This document shows positions 33,582 through 47,120 of a stretch of DNA of 64,000 nucleotides, in pieces (within the stretch, counting starts at the first letter, position 1; each line of letters begins with the position of its first letter). This DNA comes from Sambucus nigra. Its lineage: Eukaryota > Streptophyta > Magnoliopsida > Dipsacales > Adoxaceae. The translations under genes were made by a program, and so were the position numbers. Under the pieces are notes generated by a model. The model was given only the letters and a program-made list of their open reading frames with translations. It was not told where the DNA came from and searched no databases. The stretch is taken from contig OX422210.1 in NCBI GenBank assembly GCA_949130495.1, forward strand, positions 30,602,681 to 30,666,680, written 5' to 3'.

Positions 33582-33794
33582 AAATAGAACAAGAAAACTA
33601 AAGAGAATTTTTACTATTGGTTTTATTCTCTTCTCTTTCTTTATACAGGCTAAAGGATATATTTATAAGGACTCTACCAAGCTATTGCTTTCACGGATAA
33701 GTAACAGATTCAAATTCAAATGGCAGATATAAATGTGGAGAGAAATAAGGCACACAGGTGCAGTTATGATATGCTGTTAGGATAGGTGTTAATA
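33582..33794 (-). repeat. Complete copia 5' LTR (Short junction)
   Basis: Full U3 with TATA box at 33660-33667. It carries GGACTC and ATTGC where truncated LTRs have GGAATC and ATTAC. The first matches the 3' LTR and so is likely ancestral. It abuts the older copia relic at 33795. Confidence 0.88.
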
Positions 33795-34356
33795 CATAAC
33801 TTACTCTATTCGTAGTCTCAGTCATATATGACCAATTTTAGTATGCAACACTGGAAAGCCATTGTTAGAGTTGTAGGGCATTTTAAGCATACTAATTTTT
33901 TTGGAATTGAATATTAAAGATATATCGAAGTACTTGAAAATCATGGTGATGCTAACTGGAAATATAAATCTAAAAACTCAAAATGCACAAGTGGTCACAC
34001 CCTTTCCGTTGGAGGTGAAACCATTTCTTGGATATCCTCAAATTAAATATATAATTCTAGATCCATATTTGGAATCTGAATTCATTGTTTTTTATAAAAC
34101 TGGGAAATAAATAAAATGGTGTCGTAATTTTACAAACGACATTCCAAATTGGGTAAAACTTGTTCCCTCCTTATGTATACACTTCGATAGCCAATGAGCG
34201 ATTGGAAAGGAACAAAATACCATGTATAATGGGAAGTCCAAGCATATTCACTGGACGCCGTAAGACAATTGAAATTATTTCTATTGACCATGTCATATCC
34301 TTAAAAAAACGTTTAATCTGAGAATGTAGAAAGGTCCACAAGGGAAATGGGCTTAA
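33795..34356 (+). pseudogene. Older copia relic, cut by Short junction (unit 3)
   Basis: Begins abruptly inside the RT motif of the relic (equivalent to 4544) directly after the LTR end, then follows the Long copies to the ERSTREMGL end. An extra A near 34305 is private. Confidence 0.75.
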
Positions 34357-34548
34357 ATAATTTAATTAACTAACAATCGACATGTTGGAAAGCTGTAGAG
34401 ATCCTAAGATCCAGGTTAAAATGGACGACTTATATATACATGTGACATAGTAAGAACTAAGGAGATGTCTTAATCCTTACCATTTTTAATATGAGACAGT
34501 GCACATATTCCATGAGAATCGTTATAATTTTTTAATTATTATATATCT

Positions 34549-36245
34549 TGATATGAAGTGGAATTGGAACGATAATGTTAACAACATTTAGTCAAGCATA
34601 AAGAATGATATCGAGAAAGTAGGTAAGCAAATTTCAGGTGAGACTAAAGCAAAAATATTCATTAAAAAAGAGACTTGGTGGTGGAATGAGGAAGCGCAAA
34701 AGATAATAAAAAAGAAACGAGTAAGCTTTAAAGAGTGGCAAAAGAGTAAAAATCAAGAAGATTTAAAAAAACATAAGAAGTTAAAAAGTGAAGTAAAAAA
34801 TATTATTAAAAATGCGCAACAGAACGCACTACAGAGTCTTTATAATAAATTAGGTATCAAAGAAGGTGAAAAGGAAATATGTAGATTGGCAAATAAAGAT
34901 AGAATGACAAGGGATATGGGTCCAGTTAATCGTATTAAAGACAGAAATCAAAATATATAAATTAAATAAATAAATAAATTCTAGATAGATGGGAAGAGTA
35001 TTTTCAAGGACTATCTAATGAAGAGTATCCGAAAAAAGATGTCGAGAATATTGAACCGAATATAAGAATGGTATACCCGATTACTGAAAAAAAAAAGTAG
35101 ATATATTAGTAAGGAAAATAGGAAAGAATAAAGCGGTTGGTCGAGAAAAAATACCCACGGAGGTGTGGAGAACCCTTGGAAGTTTAGGGATAAAATGGTT
35201 AACATGCTTATTTAATAAAACTTTAAGAGAACAAAACATGTCAAATGAGTGGAGGAAAAACGCCATAACACTTTTGCATAAAAATAAATGGGATATACAA
35301 AACCGCAGTAATTATAGAGTATTCAAACTGTTGAATGACACTATTAAATTGTGGGAAAAAGTTATAGAACAAAGATTAATCAATGAGTCAACTATTTCAG
35401 ATAATTAATTTTGATTTATGCCAGTGCGATCTACCACAAAAGATATTTGATGATTACAATAGTTAATGGAGAAATGTAGAAGTAAGAATAAAAATTTATA
35501 TATGGTCTTTATAGATTTAGAAAAGGCTTATGATAGAGTAACTAGGGATGTAACTTGGTGGGATTTAAGGAGGAAAATAATACCTATGAGTTATATTAAA
35601 GTAATTTAAGATATGTATAATAACACAAAAACTAGAGTAAGGACTGTATGTGGAGAAAATAATGACTTTATGATTAAAGTGAATTTACATCAAGGATCGG
35701 CCTTAAGTCACTATTTAATTGTCGTAGTTTTAGATGAGATTACTAAGGACATGCAAGAAGATGTCATGTTGTTTGCAGATGATAGAGTTTTAGTAGACAC
35801 TTAATGAGGGCTTAGCAATGAGAGTAGGTACTTGGGGAAAAGCCGTAGATTCTAAGGGACTAAAAATCACTAGAATTAAAATAGAATTTATGGAATGTAA
35901 ATTTAATAATGAGGCGTCGGGTAACATAATGTTAAAGATAGAAGAAAAAGTGATAAATCAAACTTTATATATCTATGTCCAATGTTACCAAGTAGACTTA
36001 GGTGGTGTGAACATGTGTTGTGTAGACCAATAGATGCCCATATAACAAGAGGACGATTCTTAAAAATATAGGGTAAAAGAGAAAGAGGTCGCCTTAAGCT
36101 ACCGTGGGAGGAAATTATTTGGAGAGATATTAAGGAATTAAACTTGAATGCTAATGTTGCACAAAATAGATTAGAATGAAAAAGGAGAATCCATGTGGCC
36201 GACCCCATATCGATGGGATTAAGGCAATGATGATGATGATGATGA
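34549..36245 (+). pseudogene. RTE LINE relic, unit 3 copy
   Basis: Same structure and (ATG)6 tail as 5297-6993, FADD at 35772-35783. Private base changes near 34630, 34928 and 35449. Confidence 0.85.
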
Positions 36246-36250
36246 TATGA

Positions 36251-37883
36251 TCAATTGTGTTATTGCGCTATACTCTTCATAGAAATAAGGCCACTTTTGT
36301 GAGAATTTTGAATGCTTAATTCTCTATAACACTCACAAAAATAGGTTTTCATGGCCAAAATGAACACGATAAGAACCAATTATGCTTGAGGGGGAACTAT
36401 GTGACTTATATTGTCTTGGTTTACAAGAACTAGGGGAAGTTCAAAGTTTCTGACTACTTATTCAGATGTAGTTAGTCTTCACTTTTCATTCTTCTGGGGG
36501 GCGGGGGGTGGGGTTGTTGAAAATGGTTTATTAATGAACATGCCATGGAGACACATTCAAAATTTAGTAGGACCACCTAAAAATATGTTCTCTAATTCGA
36601 GGAGAACAATTTGGTATATTCACATGTCATAAACCAGTAAGTATTGAATGAGAAAATTGTCTATAAAGATACCCACTTGAGTTAATAAAAAAAGAAAACT
36701 TTGTTTAATAACACCTTATCTCACATAGAAAAAATAATGAAATGTGAAGAGTTAATATACTCCTTGATGGGAACTCCTTGGTTGGACCAAAGGACCCCTA
36801 CTTTTATGGAGTGGAGATAACTTAGGTTTGCGTGCATGCCGCTGCCTATCGCGTGGACCAACTCCACTAGGGCAGGCTTGAGCCTAGCCTTGGACTTCAA
36901 TGGATTATTTGATTTATTGGCAAAATTTCGTTTGTTTATAATTTCTGGTTCGGATTAATCCCAACCCATAATAGAAATGTGTCTGGGCATTTATTAAATC
37001 GTCTTGGCCCATTTGCAAAATGGGTCCAATTTTATTTTATTGGGCTTTTGAAATTTGTTGAAAATTATAGGTCATAAGGACAAAAGCCATGGCAAATCGT
37101 GATTTTCTTTTTTGACGACCTGTTCGTTGAAAAACCACACTAAACAGATAATGTGATTGTTTAAATGGTCACGAATAAGTCTGTAAAATTCCTTAGGCCT
37201 ACCATAAATTCTCACCTAATTTTTCTGGCTTTTTCTATTTCTACGATGACTACAATTGTTTTTTTCGTAGGGACAAGAAATCTATTCTATTTTATGAGAC
37301 AATAGCTCACAACATTGGGCACCATGAAGGGAGCAAAATGTTTTAAGAACACAACATGAATTCATAGGGTTAGGAGTATTTGTCTATACTCAATTTAAAC
37401 ATTGTATAAAATAATTTGTAGATTTTTTATTATTGTTCATACATTTTATTTTTATATCCAGAATAACAAATGTTTTTTAAGGATAAAAACTTGTTCAACC
37501 ATACAGAAATTGACACTACGCAGTAAAGCCTACTTTTTAATGTGAAGTCGAAAACAGAATACGTGATTCAAAATTATAGACGGGACACGTAACATTTTTT
37601 AAGAATTTGGCTCTTGATGAGTCTCTACCATTTCAACATTGATTGACTCTTGCAAATGAGGATAGTGTAAGAGGTTAAGTTGCATTCTCTTTCTAAAAAG
37701 GTAATTCCAAATTAAAGGTCCTTTTGTACAAAAACCTACTGCATATCTATCTTCAAGTCTACAATGAACAAGGTTTGGCATATATAACATAAAGACCACG
37801 GACACACCATAGGTTGAAAGCGACTGCAATGAAAAATAAATGGTTATTTGCATTTTGGATGGCATTTGTTCTTGTTTTTTGTC

Positions 37884-37885
<2 letters not shown>
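36251..37885. other. Unassigned spacer, unit 3 copy
   Basis: Copy of 6999-8633, with the G-rich run at 36496-36513. No gene recognised. Confidence 0.5.

Positions 37886-37964
<79 letters not shown>
37886..37964. repeat. (AT)n microsatellite, 79 bp
   Basis: Uninterrupted AT run, close in length to the unit 2 allele. Ile-Tyr repeat frames on both strands are artefacts. Confidence 0.95.
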
Positions 37965-37967
<3 letters not shown>

Positions 37968-37970
37968 AGA

Positions 37971-38345
37971 GGGGCTCCCTCACATACCTCATTAACATAC
38001 ATACAGACATACCATTTTTTTAAAATAGTAAAAAAAATAATTGAGTTGATATGTTTTATATGGGTTCATGATATTTCACTATGCCCATGTAAAAATATTC
38101 AGCTCAAAATAATGTATTTTGTTCTTTTTAAAAAATAGGTAAAAAAACTGACAATTTTAGACGGTAAAAATTGTTAGGTTTTTTTACCTATTTTTTTAAA
38201 ATAACAAAATACATTATTTCCAATTGATTATTTTTATTGGGGCATACTGAAATGTCATGAACCCGTATAAAAATTATTATCTCAAATTTATATTTTTTAC
38301 TATTTTAAAAATGTGTATGTTCATAGGAGGTATGTTTGGAGATCC
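37971..38345. mobile_element. 375-bp foldback, unit 3 copy
   Basis: Same arms and loop as 8671-9045. Carries the CATAGGAGG variant shared with units 2 and 4. Confidence 0.7.
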
Positions 38346-40872
38346 TAACTATATCCTGGCGGTGAGCTGAGAATAGAGAGAGAGTGTACCTATAATTTAG
38401 GCGATAATTTCTAGGCGCACCGTTAGGTGACACATGTCCGGTGCCCATTCTTAAAATGCGGACTAGTCCGCACAGGAGCATTATTTTAGATATATATCTA
38501 TATAATAAGTTACAAAACTTATGTATGTCATAAGATCAAAAGATGATGTCATCTATTTGAGTTTTTTTTGCAATACCTCTATTACCCCTCAAATCATTGG
38601 TTTCCCCTTTTTTGACACACTCTAATTTATTTCCCCCTCTCTTCAAAATTCAAAATTGAGGGTAAATTAGTAAACTTAGCTAAAGTAGACTCTCTCTCAT
38701 ACTCTCCAACCACACAAAAGACACCCAACACACAATAATCTCTCACACTCTGTCGAGGGTTGTAATAATCTCACTTCCGATCCAGCCACTTCCATTCTTT
38801 CAGATCGGGTATAACATTACATATCCCTCTTTTTTTTTAGACCTAGACCTACTAACATATATGAAATCTCCTTTTTGTTCAAATCGTATTTTTTTTTGTA
38901 GATCTAATTTTTATCTATTCGATCTGTTCAAGGAGTATTTTTTTGCAGAATCATGAGCGTCCCGATGGTGATCTACTCACACACCCCAGCCCGCCCATTT
39001 AAAACTATGGTTTGGGTTTTAAACTCTCTTTCTAAGTGTATGTAGATTTGGGGGTTTGCATCATTGTTATTTTATGGCAAATAATTTTGGATTATTTTAT
39101 TTTTTTAGCTGTGGGTTTTCTTGGTTGATGATACTGGAGGCAAATCATTAACCTTTCATCACTTGAGCCCACGATAAAGCTGTTGGTTTAAACATTGTTA
39201 GTGTGAACAAAAAGAATCTTAAAATATGGGTTCATCTATAATTTTCATACAGACTTATGCGTGTAGTTCAACATCATTTATTCTCTTTTTGAAAGAAAAA
39301 TTATGGGAAAGTTTTAAATTAAAAATGATATATTTCTGGAATTTTTTATGAAGTAATACTGAAAAGAATCATTTTTAGCTTTTCTCTCAATCTCAAACTT
39401 TGTCCCACTCTGTTTTTTGTAATTTTAATTAGCTTTTTGTGGAGTTCCAACTGTAAAATTTTCAATTTGGGTTGTTATTTCCATTTGTTTGTTTAACTTT
39501 GCTAACGTTTTTTATCTGTTTTACAGGAACACACTATATTGAGGTTTGTTTGGAGCATTTTTTTATAGGTACACATTATTTGTTTGCTAAAATGCCTGAT
39601 AGAATGTTTTTTTTCCACATGTTTAGCTTCTTTTTTTTAGATTAGATTAGATTATATTAGATATTTATAGATAAAGATGGACTTCCAGTCTTCCTCTTAT
39701 GAGTAAAAGAAGAATATTTTATGAGAATATTTTTTACCCACTAACAAGTTGAAGTTCCTCTGAATTTGATCAATTTCTTGGGTACAATTTCGATAATCAT
39801 GGTTTTGCTAGAGAGATGTTTGGATCCTCTTCATCAGAATTGAACTCAACATTTTCATCTCTGAACCATCCTAACTAATCGTCCTCAGTACACGTGTCGA
39901 CGTTCTTCGCTCTCTTTTGAAATCTATAGGGTAAAATTGCTAGTGGTTAACACGCAAGCATAATCTAGCTAGTACAGGAAGTAAAAATATATATAAAAAT
40001 CAAAACTGATTAAATTGAAACACAATTAATGTTTAGTCCTTAAGAGCTAATTATATTTCGCATTTAGTTCACCTTATTTTAAATTTTGCAAAAATGCCCT
40101 GGCTTATTTCTTTGATAATTTCTTCTTAAAGTCTAGTATAAGGGGAAAAAAATTGAGAGTGTTTTATGTGGTAAGAGATTTTTTGTAACAAAGTAATTTT
40201 TTTAGATTAAAGGTTAATTGAAAATTTGTTTGAGGGACTTTTCTTCGAATAAAGAGAAGTAACAATTTGAACGAAAATATAAGTTTTAACATAATTAATA
40301 TATTAAGGTCTGCTCCCATTTTTTAACTCCTTTTTTCTTTAGTGATTAGACTAGTCAAGTCTGCAGCAAACAACATCCCTTATAAAATATCTTTATTCTA
40401 AATAAGGCTTCTCTTTTGGAAAAAAAAAACTCTCTAGAAATTGAAAAATAAGCAAAAACCATTGTGAACCACAATAATAAAACCTTCTATTTTTTATATG
40501 GAAGATACCAATACATAAAAACAGTGCGGTAAAATGCTACGCTAGGGTTAAAAATTGTAATTATATTGATAACGTGCAAATAAGAATCAGGAGATGGGCA
40601 TAACTTTTATGTCGTTGTGCGTGATGAGGTATTTTGCTAAACATTATTGAAGGAAACAATTCCAAAATAGAAATACATATATACAGAGAAACTATACTTT
40701 ACATAGAAGGTTAATATAAAATATGTTTCTTTCTCCATGATAATAAAGTCGGTGGTGACAATAAGATTAGGAAAGGTGATATTCTTACGCAAATAATAAT
40801 TCTCAAAAAGATTATGGACAATAAAAAAGGAAAATAGGTTGTAATAAACCCCAAAATTTTAATCTTAATAAC
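38346..40872. other. Non-coding block with gene-like signals, unit 3 copy
   Basis: Copy of 9046-11571 with T at 39175 (shared with unit 2), a private extra T near 40230, and the palindrome at 38457-38472. Confidence 0.4.
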
Positions 40873-41014
40873 ATCAGATCTTCCACTCGTTCAAGACTAT
40901 GAAAATTTTCGTAATTGTTTTTACCTTTTCGTTAGTGCTTGTAAGAGCCGTAGGGGAGCTTTTTCTCCTTATTTCTAATAAAATTGTTTTTTTTTAAAAG
41001 ATCAGATCTTCCAC
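40873..41014 (+). mobile_element. L1 3' end with 14-bp duplications, unit 3 copy
   Basis: Same insert between perfect direct repeats. Nothing recognisable to 41396. Confidence 0.7.
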
Positions 41015-41396
41015 CAATAGTATTTCTAAAAAATAATATGAATATCATTTACTATTAACATCAAATTCCTAAAAGAATGATAGAGCGATAAGAGAGGATT
41101 CAAGGTTTAGATATATTGTCCATTCTATATATAACAGTTATTAATATCTAATTCTATGTGGAGAGATTACCTAAAGTGTTGTACTATCTTTTAAATTGCG
41201 TGCAAACTACCATTAAGACATACAATACTACTTATAAACACATGACCAAATAAAAATGTAAAAACACCCGAATGGATTTAAAGTCAAGTGAAACTTCTAG
41301 AGTGTAAAAAGGCATAGAGGGATAATGATTTTTGAACATGAATTATAAATATTGACACCTTGAATTGTACTATCAAAAATGCGCTTTGAAAATTGA

Positions 41397-41599
41397 TGTA
41401 TTCCGTTCTAAATTAAAGGTTCACTATTCGTTTTTAGATTGTTTCAAATTAAGGGTTCATTTTCCTTTTTTTGGACATAATGAACCATTCAAGTTCCACA
41501 ATTGTGAACAATAGTTAACCACCGCCGTTGATTGAGTGTTTCCTTAATCTGTACAAAATAAATATATGAACTCTTAATTTGGAACGGACAAAATATTGG
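41397..41599. mobile_element. Stowaway-like MITE, unit 3 copy
   Basis: Same inverted ends as 12096-12298. A private G at the right edge (ATTGG for ATTAG). Confidence 0.5.
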
Positions 41600-41648
41600 T
41601 TATATATATATATATATATATCAAATGTTGTCTTGTAAGTAATAAGCA

Positions 41649-41668
41649 TTAGGGTTTAGGGTTTAGGG
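41649..41668 (+). repeat. TTTAGGG telomere-type motif, unit 3 copy
   Basis: Unchanged motif next to the copia 3' LTR. Confidence 0.75.
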
Positions 41669-41679
41669 TAAATGGGGAG

Positions 41680-41892
41680 AAATAGAAAAAGAAAACTAAA
41701 GAGATTTTTTATTCTTGGTTTTATTTTCTTCTCTTTCTTTATACAAGCTAAATGATATATTTATAAGGACTCTACCAAGATATTAGTTACACGGATAAGT
41801 AACAGATTCAAATTCAAATGGCAGCTACAAATGTCGAGAGAAATAAGGCACACAGGTGTTGTTATGATATGCTGTTAGGATAGGTGTTAATA
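41680..41892 (-). repeat. Copia 3' LTR, C3
   Basis: Full 213-bp LTR, polypurine tract from 41893. Confidence 0.85.
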
Positions 41893-41899
41893 GGCCCCC

Positions 41900-44800
41900 T
41901 CAAGTTGAAGGTGGTTTGGAAAAAACCTTCAACTTGTCTCGCAAAAACTGAAAGTGATGAGATGACAGTCCCTTGGTCATAAGGTCAGCAACCTGCAAAT
42001 CAGTGGGAATAAACTTTACTTGAATATCACATCGAGCAAATTTGTCCCGAACAAAATGGAAATCAATCTCAACATGTTTTGAACGGGCATGAAAGATTGG
42101 GTTTGGATAGAGATACATAGCACCGATACCGAGCTAAAAAAATAATGACTCAAGCCACGTGATTTCAGCAGCTGCATCGACAAGAGCTTTGTACTAGGAC
42201 TCCGTGGAGGAACGAGCAACGGTGCGTTGCTTACGAGATGCCCACGAGGTAAGATTGGAGCCGAGATAGATTGCATAACCGTCGGTGGATTTGCGATCGT
42301 CTACACAACCCGCCCAATCAGAGTCGGAATAAGCTTGTAATTCACAACTGGGTGATTTTGAGATGAGAAGACCATGTGAGATAGTGTGCTTTAGATCGCG
42401 GAGAATTCATTTTACAACTATCCAATGGGCTTCGGTGGGACTATGCATAAACTGGCACACTTTGTTTACCGAATAAGCTAAGTTCAGACGAGTTAAGGTA
42501 TTGTAAGGCCCCAACAACTTGGTGAAACGTGGTTGGATCTGGGAATGGAGAACAACCACACATTAATAATTTATCCAAAGGGGAAATTAGTGTTTGGACA
42601 GGCTTGGAAGTGTTCATGCCTGTTTTCTTAAGAATATCCGTGATATACTGACTTTGGGAGAGCACGAGTCCAGAGGGATGAGGAATGACAGTAATACCCC
42701 AAAAATAATGAAGTTGGCCGAGATCCTTGATTGAGAATTCACTTCCCATGGTCTGAATTAGAGATTGAATATGAGTAGCATTATTTCCAGTGATTAGGAT
42801 GTCGTCAACATAAATCAGGACATATATTTTTATATCATGATTGTTGTAGATGAAAAGAGAGGAATCTGTCCTTGAAGCAACAAAGTCATGCTTGAGTAGA
42901 AATTGAGATAAATGATAAAACCATGCACGCGGCGCTTGTTTTAGACCATAGAGAGAGCGGTGAAGCTTACAAACATGTTGAGGTCGAGAGGGATTTCAAA
43001 ACCCGAGGGTTGAATCATATAGACCTCTTCATTAAGAACACCATGAAGGAACGCATTGTTGACATCAAGTTGTCGAATGGACTAATTGTGAGACACGACA
43101 ATTGCAAGGACGGCACGAATGGTCGTATGTTTGACGACAAGGCTGAATGTTTCTACATAATCAAGGCCTTGTTGTTGGTGAAATCCTTTTGCGACCAAAC
43201 GTGCTTTGTAGCGCTCCAATCTACCGTTTGCTTTTCGCTTAATTCGGTACACCCATTTACATCCCACAATGTTCATATGCGGTGTCCGAGGGACAAGAGA
43301 CCATGTTTTATTGCATAAAAGTACATTGATTTCATCAACCATGGCGCGGCGCCATTCAGGATATTTATTTGCAGTGGAAAAACAGGTTCGTTCATCATTT
43401 GTGATAGCAGTGCATAGTGACACATTTGCGCTTGGTTTTGTCATGTGTCGGAGAGTCATGGCATGCGTTGGGGGCTGTTGAGCAGGTATTGGGAAAAGAA
43501 GATCAACCACAAGGGAAATACCATTCGGATTGTAGAGAGAAGTTGTGTGAGAGGGGTGCAGTAATGAATTATGGGATATGGGTGGTGAGGTACAAACATG
43601 CAATATGGGCGGTGTTACGAGAGGTGAGGTTGATGGAGACACAAAAGGATCACGTGAGGATGATAACGCTAGAGTGGCAGTAAGTTGAGGACTCACGGGT
43701 AGTGGTGGTATAGTGGGTGAAATGGGATTTTGTGGTTGCTTAGATGAATGAGGAGATATAGGAAGGGAGGTTGGAAGTTGGACAGTGGATGGAACAGTTG
43801 GTGGTGAAACACTGCTTGAAATGGTATTTTGTGGTTGCTTGGATGAATTACTAGTAGGACCTAGTTTGGGCAGGTACACAGTGGATGGGACGAATGTCCA
43901 AGGTTGGGTAGGATTTGAGGTGGGTGGAGGACCCAAAATGGAAGGTCCTGAAAATGGGTATGTGTGTTCATCAAACCTTACATGGCGGGCAATATATATC
44001 CTGTTTTTGGTAGTATCGAGACAACGATACCCGAGATGAGATGGACTGCACCCCAAAAATACACACAGAGTAGAACGAAATGACATCTTGTGCGCATTGT
44101 AGGGTCGAAGGTAAGGAAAACACAAGCACCCAAAAACCTTTAAAACATATAATTTGGGGACATGCCAAAAATACATTGAAATGGTGAAATTCCGCGAGAC
44201 ACTGGAGAGGGCATCCGATTTAGTAAGTATACGGGGGTTTCAAATGCAAAGTGCCATTTTTTTGCGGAACGCAGGCTTGCGCAAGAAGGGTAAGTCCCGT
44301 TTCAACAATATGTCTATGTCGGCGTTCAACCGAGCCATTTTGTTCATGTGTGCGGACAAGATAAGCGATGAGTAATGCCCTTCGAATCGAAAAATTTATT
44401 TAATGAGCGATACTCACCACCCCAATCGGTTTAAACAACTTTAATTTTGTTATTAAATTGAAGTTCAACATGAGTTTGGAATTTATTAAAAATTGAGTGC
44501 ATCTGATTTTTGCACCATGGGATAAAACCAAATAAACTTGGAATAATCATCAACAAAAATAATAAAATAACGATGGTCGTCACTTGACGTTATTGGGGAA
44601 GGACCCCATACATCAGTAAAAATAAGAGATAAAAGAGACGAACCATGGGGACGGGTAAGTGGGAGAGACAATCTAGAAGACTTGCCAAGTTGACAAGCCG
44701 TACATATATTATTGAAACACAAAGAGAGACATAGAAAGTTGTTTTTATTGATAATCGGACGTAATACGCGATGCCAGCATTCCGATGAAGCGGACGTAGA

Positions 44801-45159
44801 GTGAATGGGTGTCGATGCTTGCAAGGAGTACAATCCATCTTTACTCGGCCCGGAAAGGAGAGTTTTCCGTGTTGCCTGATCCTTTACAAAAATTGGGTGT
44901 GGTGAAATTCAAAAAACAAATTATTATCTTAGGCAAATTTTTGAACAGAGAGAAGTGGTTTTGTAATTTCAGGAACATATAAAACATCAGATAATTTAAA
45001 ACGAGTAGTTGGAGATTGAATATTTGAGGAACCAATGCTAGAAATGTGCAAGCCCTTACCATTACCCACATGGAGTTGTTAAGTACCATGATTGTCAGTA
45101 GGTTGGGAAAGTGCGGTAAAGTCTAGAGTAACATGGTGAGTGGCACCTGTGTCGGGAAA
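41900..45159 (-). pseudogene. Copia pol pseudogene, C3
   Basis: Same lesions as C1, YVDD intact (42801-42812). Private Leu to Ile (near 42635) in the segment following the active site. Confidence 0.88.
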
Positions 45160-46200
45160 TCAATTGAGTTCTGGCGATCCCTGTGAATGGGTTGTCAAAT
45201 GGGCATGAGGGTTGATGGTGTGAGTGTACCGATGATAGCATTTAGCAGCAGTGTGATGAAGCCCATTACAGATTTGGCACCGAATTCTATTATCACGTTG
45301 CGGGTGAATCAGATTAGTGTGGGAGATTGGGTGGTGTGGTTCATAAGATCTGTTTCCGTAGCGAGCAAGAGCACGGGAACCACGGTTGAAACGACCACGA
45401 CCACGGTTGGATGGACCATTATGGCGATCAATATTAGACTCTCCATGATGGATAAGATGAGATGTAGGTGGGGATGAATTTGTGGTACTTATTGAAGAAA
45501 TGTTGAGAGATGACAGTGTGTTGGAGGGAAGGAACTCGTGGCTGAGGAGTAGGCCATGTAACTCAGAGAATGAGACGGGTTCTGCACGAGCAGCTAAGGT
45601 AGTAACCAAGTCTTTGAAATCAGAACGAAGACCTTTAAATATGTAGATATTGAAGTCTTCGGTGGAAATTGGACGACCGACGGTCGGCATAACTCTTTGC
45701 ACGCTGAAGATATTGTGAAACCGTTAGGCCCCCTGGCTTAAGTTTTGTAAGTTTATATGAATGGTGAGAATGCGGGTGTTGGACGGAGAGGGTAAGGCTG
45801 CAGTCAACGCATCCCACACCTCCTTATAGGTTGTGAGTCCAACTACCAATGGAATCACGTCATCAGAAAGGGAGGAAAGAATTGTGCTAAGAAGGAATTG
45901 GTCTTGCTCGACCTAGAGCTGAAATGCAGGATTAGTTTGAAGTTCCCCCTGACCTTCAATAGTTATTTGGGCAGGAGGACAAGGATGTGATCCGTCAATA
46001 AATCCAAGCAGATTCAGGGCTCGAAGAAATGGAATTAATTGAGTTTTTTGGAAAAGATAGTTGGTGCAGTTAAGTTTTAATGAGATGAAATGATGGGCAC
46101 TGTTAAAAGAGGAAGATAGAATACGTGATGGGTTGGGAGAGTTTTTAGCAGTGGAAGGAGAGATCCCAGATGTTGTTGAACCCTCAGCCATGATGGACAA
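45160..46200 (-). pseudogene. Copia gag pseudogene, C3
   Basis: Same in-frame stop and frame shifts as C1. A private base change near 45827 lies in the out-of-frame middle part. Confidence 0.87.
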
Positions 46201-46223
46201 AAAAAATTGAGGCTCTAAAATAA

Positions 46224-46392
46224 AAATAGAACAAGAAAACTAAAGAGAATTTTTACTATTGGTTTTATTCTCTTCTCTTTCTTTATACAGGCTAAAGGAT
46301 ATATTTATAAGGAATCTACCAAGCTATTACTTTCACGGATAAGTAACAGATTCAAATTCAAATGGCAGATATAAATGTGGAGAGAAATAAGG
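46224..46392 (-). repeat. Truncated copia 5' LTR (Long junction), C3
   Basis: 169 bp, identical truncation point to the copies at 488 and 17095. Confidence 0.85.
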
Positions 46393-47084
46393 AAGAATCA
46401 TAATTATGATCACGGTACAGAGGGAGATGTAGTTGTGATCTCGGTTACGATGATTTTCTATAGTGTCACGGAGGTGGATGTAGTGATCCTATGTTTTAAA
46501 AAGTAATCAAAAGTATGAGATAAGGCAATGAAATAAGATAAATAAGAGAAAATTAAGATAAGAAATTCAATAATTTAAGAAAATGAGACACCATACTAAA
46601 ATATTAATAGACCATTGTGGGTTTGATTTACTCTTTTTATTCTTGTTTGTCTACATATATATAGTTAAATAAATAATTTGTAAAAAACAGTTACATTTAA
46701 ATAATTTATTAGGAAATGGTAGAAATGGTATAGTATAATGGAATACAAAATAGAATAAGAATTGAATCCCCAAAACTAAATGGTTAGCACAATTTTTTTC
46801 GAACATAACATTGGCAGATATAAAGGTTTTATACAATGTCTTACTTGGGGTATTTTACTTTTAGAAAAAAATAACAAATTATAGTTATGCTCAACTCTAA
46901 GGCAAAATGGGTTGTATTCAATCAACTCAAAGTGTAGCTTTGGGGAAGATTGGAATACCTATACTGTTGCTTTAGTCTTCAATATTTGTGACTTCAATTA
47001 AAAAAATTCAATAAATTAATTTTTGGTATTATTTTTTATTTTAAAATTAAAAATAAAAAATTATCAATTAAACATCAGGAGCCA

Positions 47085-47120
<36 letters not shown>

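Larger units (their letters stand above)
29038..33794 (-). mobile_element. Copia element C2, both LTRs full length, coding region dead
   Basis: 4757 bp. Unlike C1 it has two complete 213-bp LTRs (29038-29250 and 33582-33794). Coding lesions are the same as in C1, plus loss of the RT catalytic Asp. Confidence 0.92.
33263..45904. repeat. Tandem array unit 3 (Short type)
   Basis: 12642-bp variant lacking the 4-kb block found after the LTR in Long units. Its junction at 33794/33795 joins the exact end of the copia LTR to the middle of the older plus-strand copia relic. Everything downstream is collinear with Long units. Private changes include an extra A near 34305, single-base changes in the LINE near 34928 and 35449, an extra T near 40230, and Leu to Ile in the RT fragment near 42635. 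Confidence 0.97.
41680..46392 (-). mobile_element. Copia element C3, 5' LTR truncated
   Basis: Same form as C1: complete 3' LTR (41680-41892), dead coding region, 5' LTR missing 44 bp. It sits at the end of a Short unit but leads into a Long one. Confidence 0.9.
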
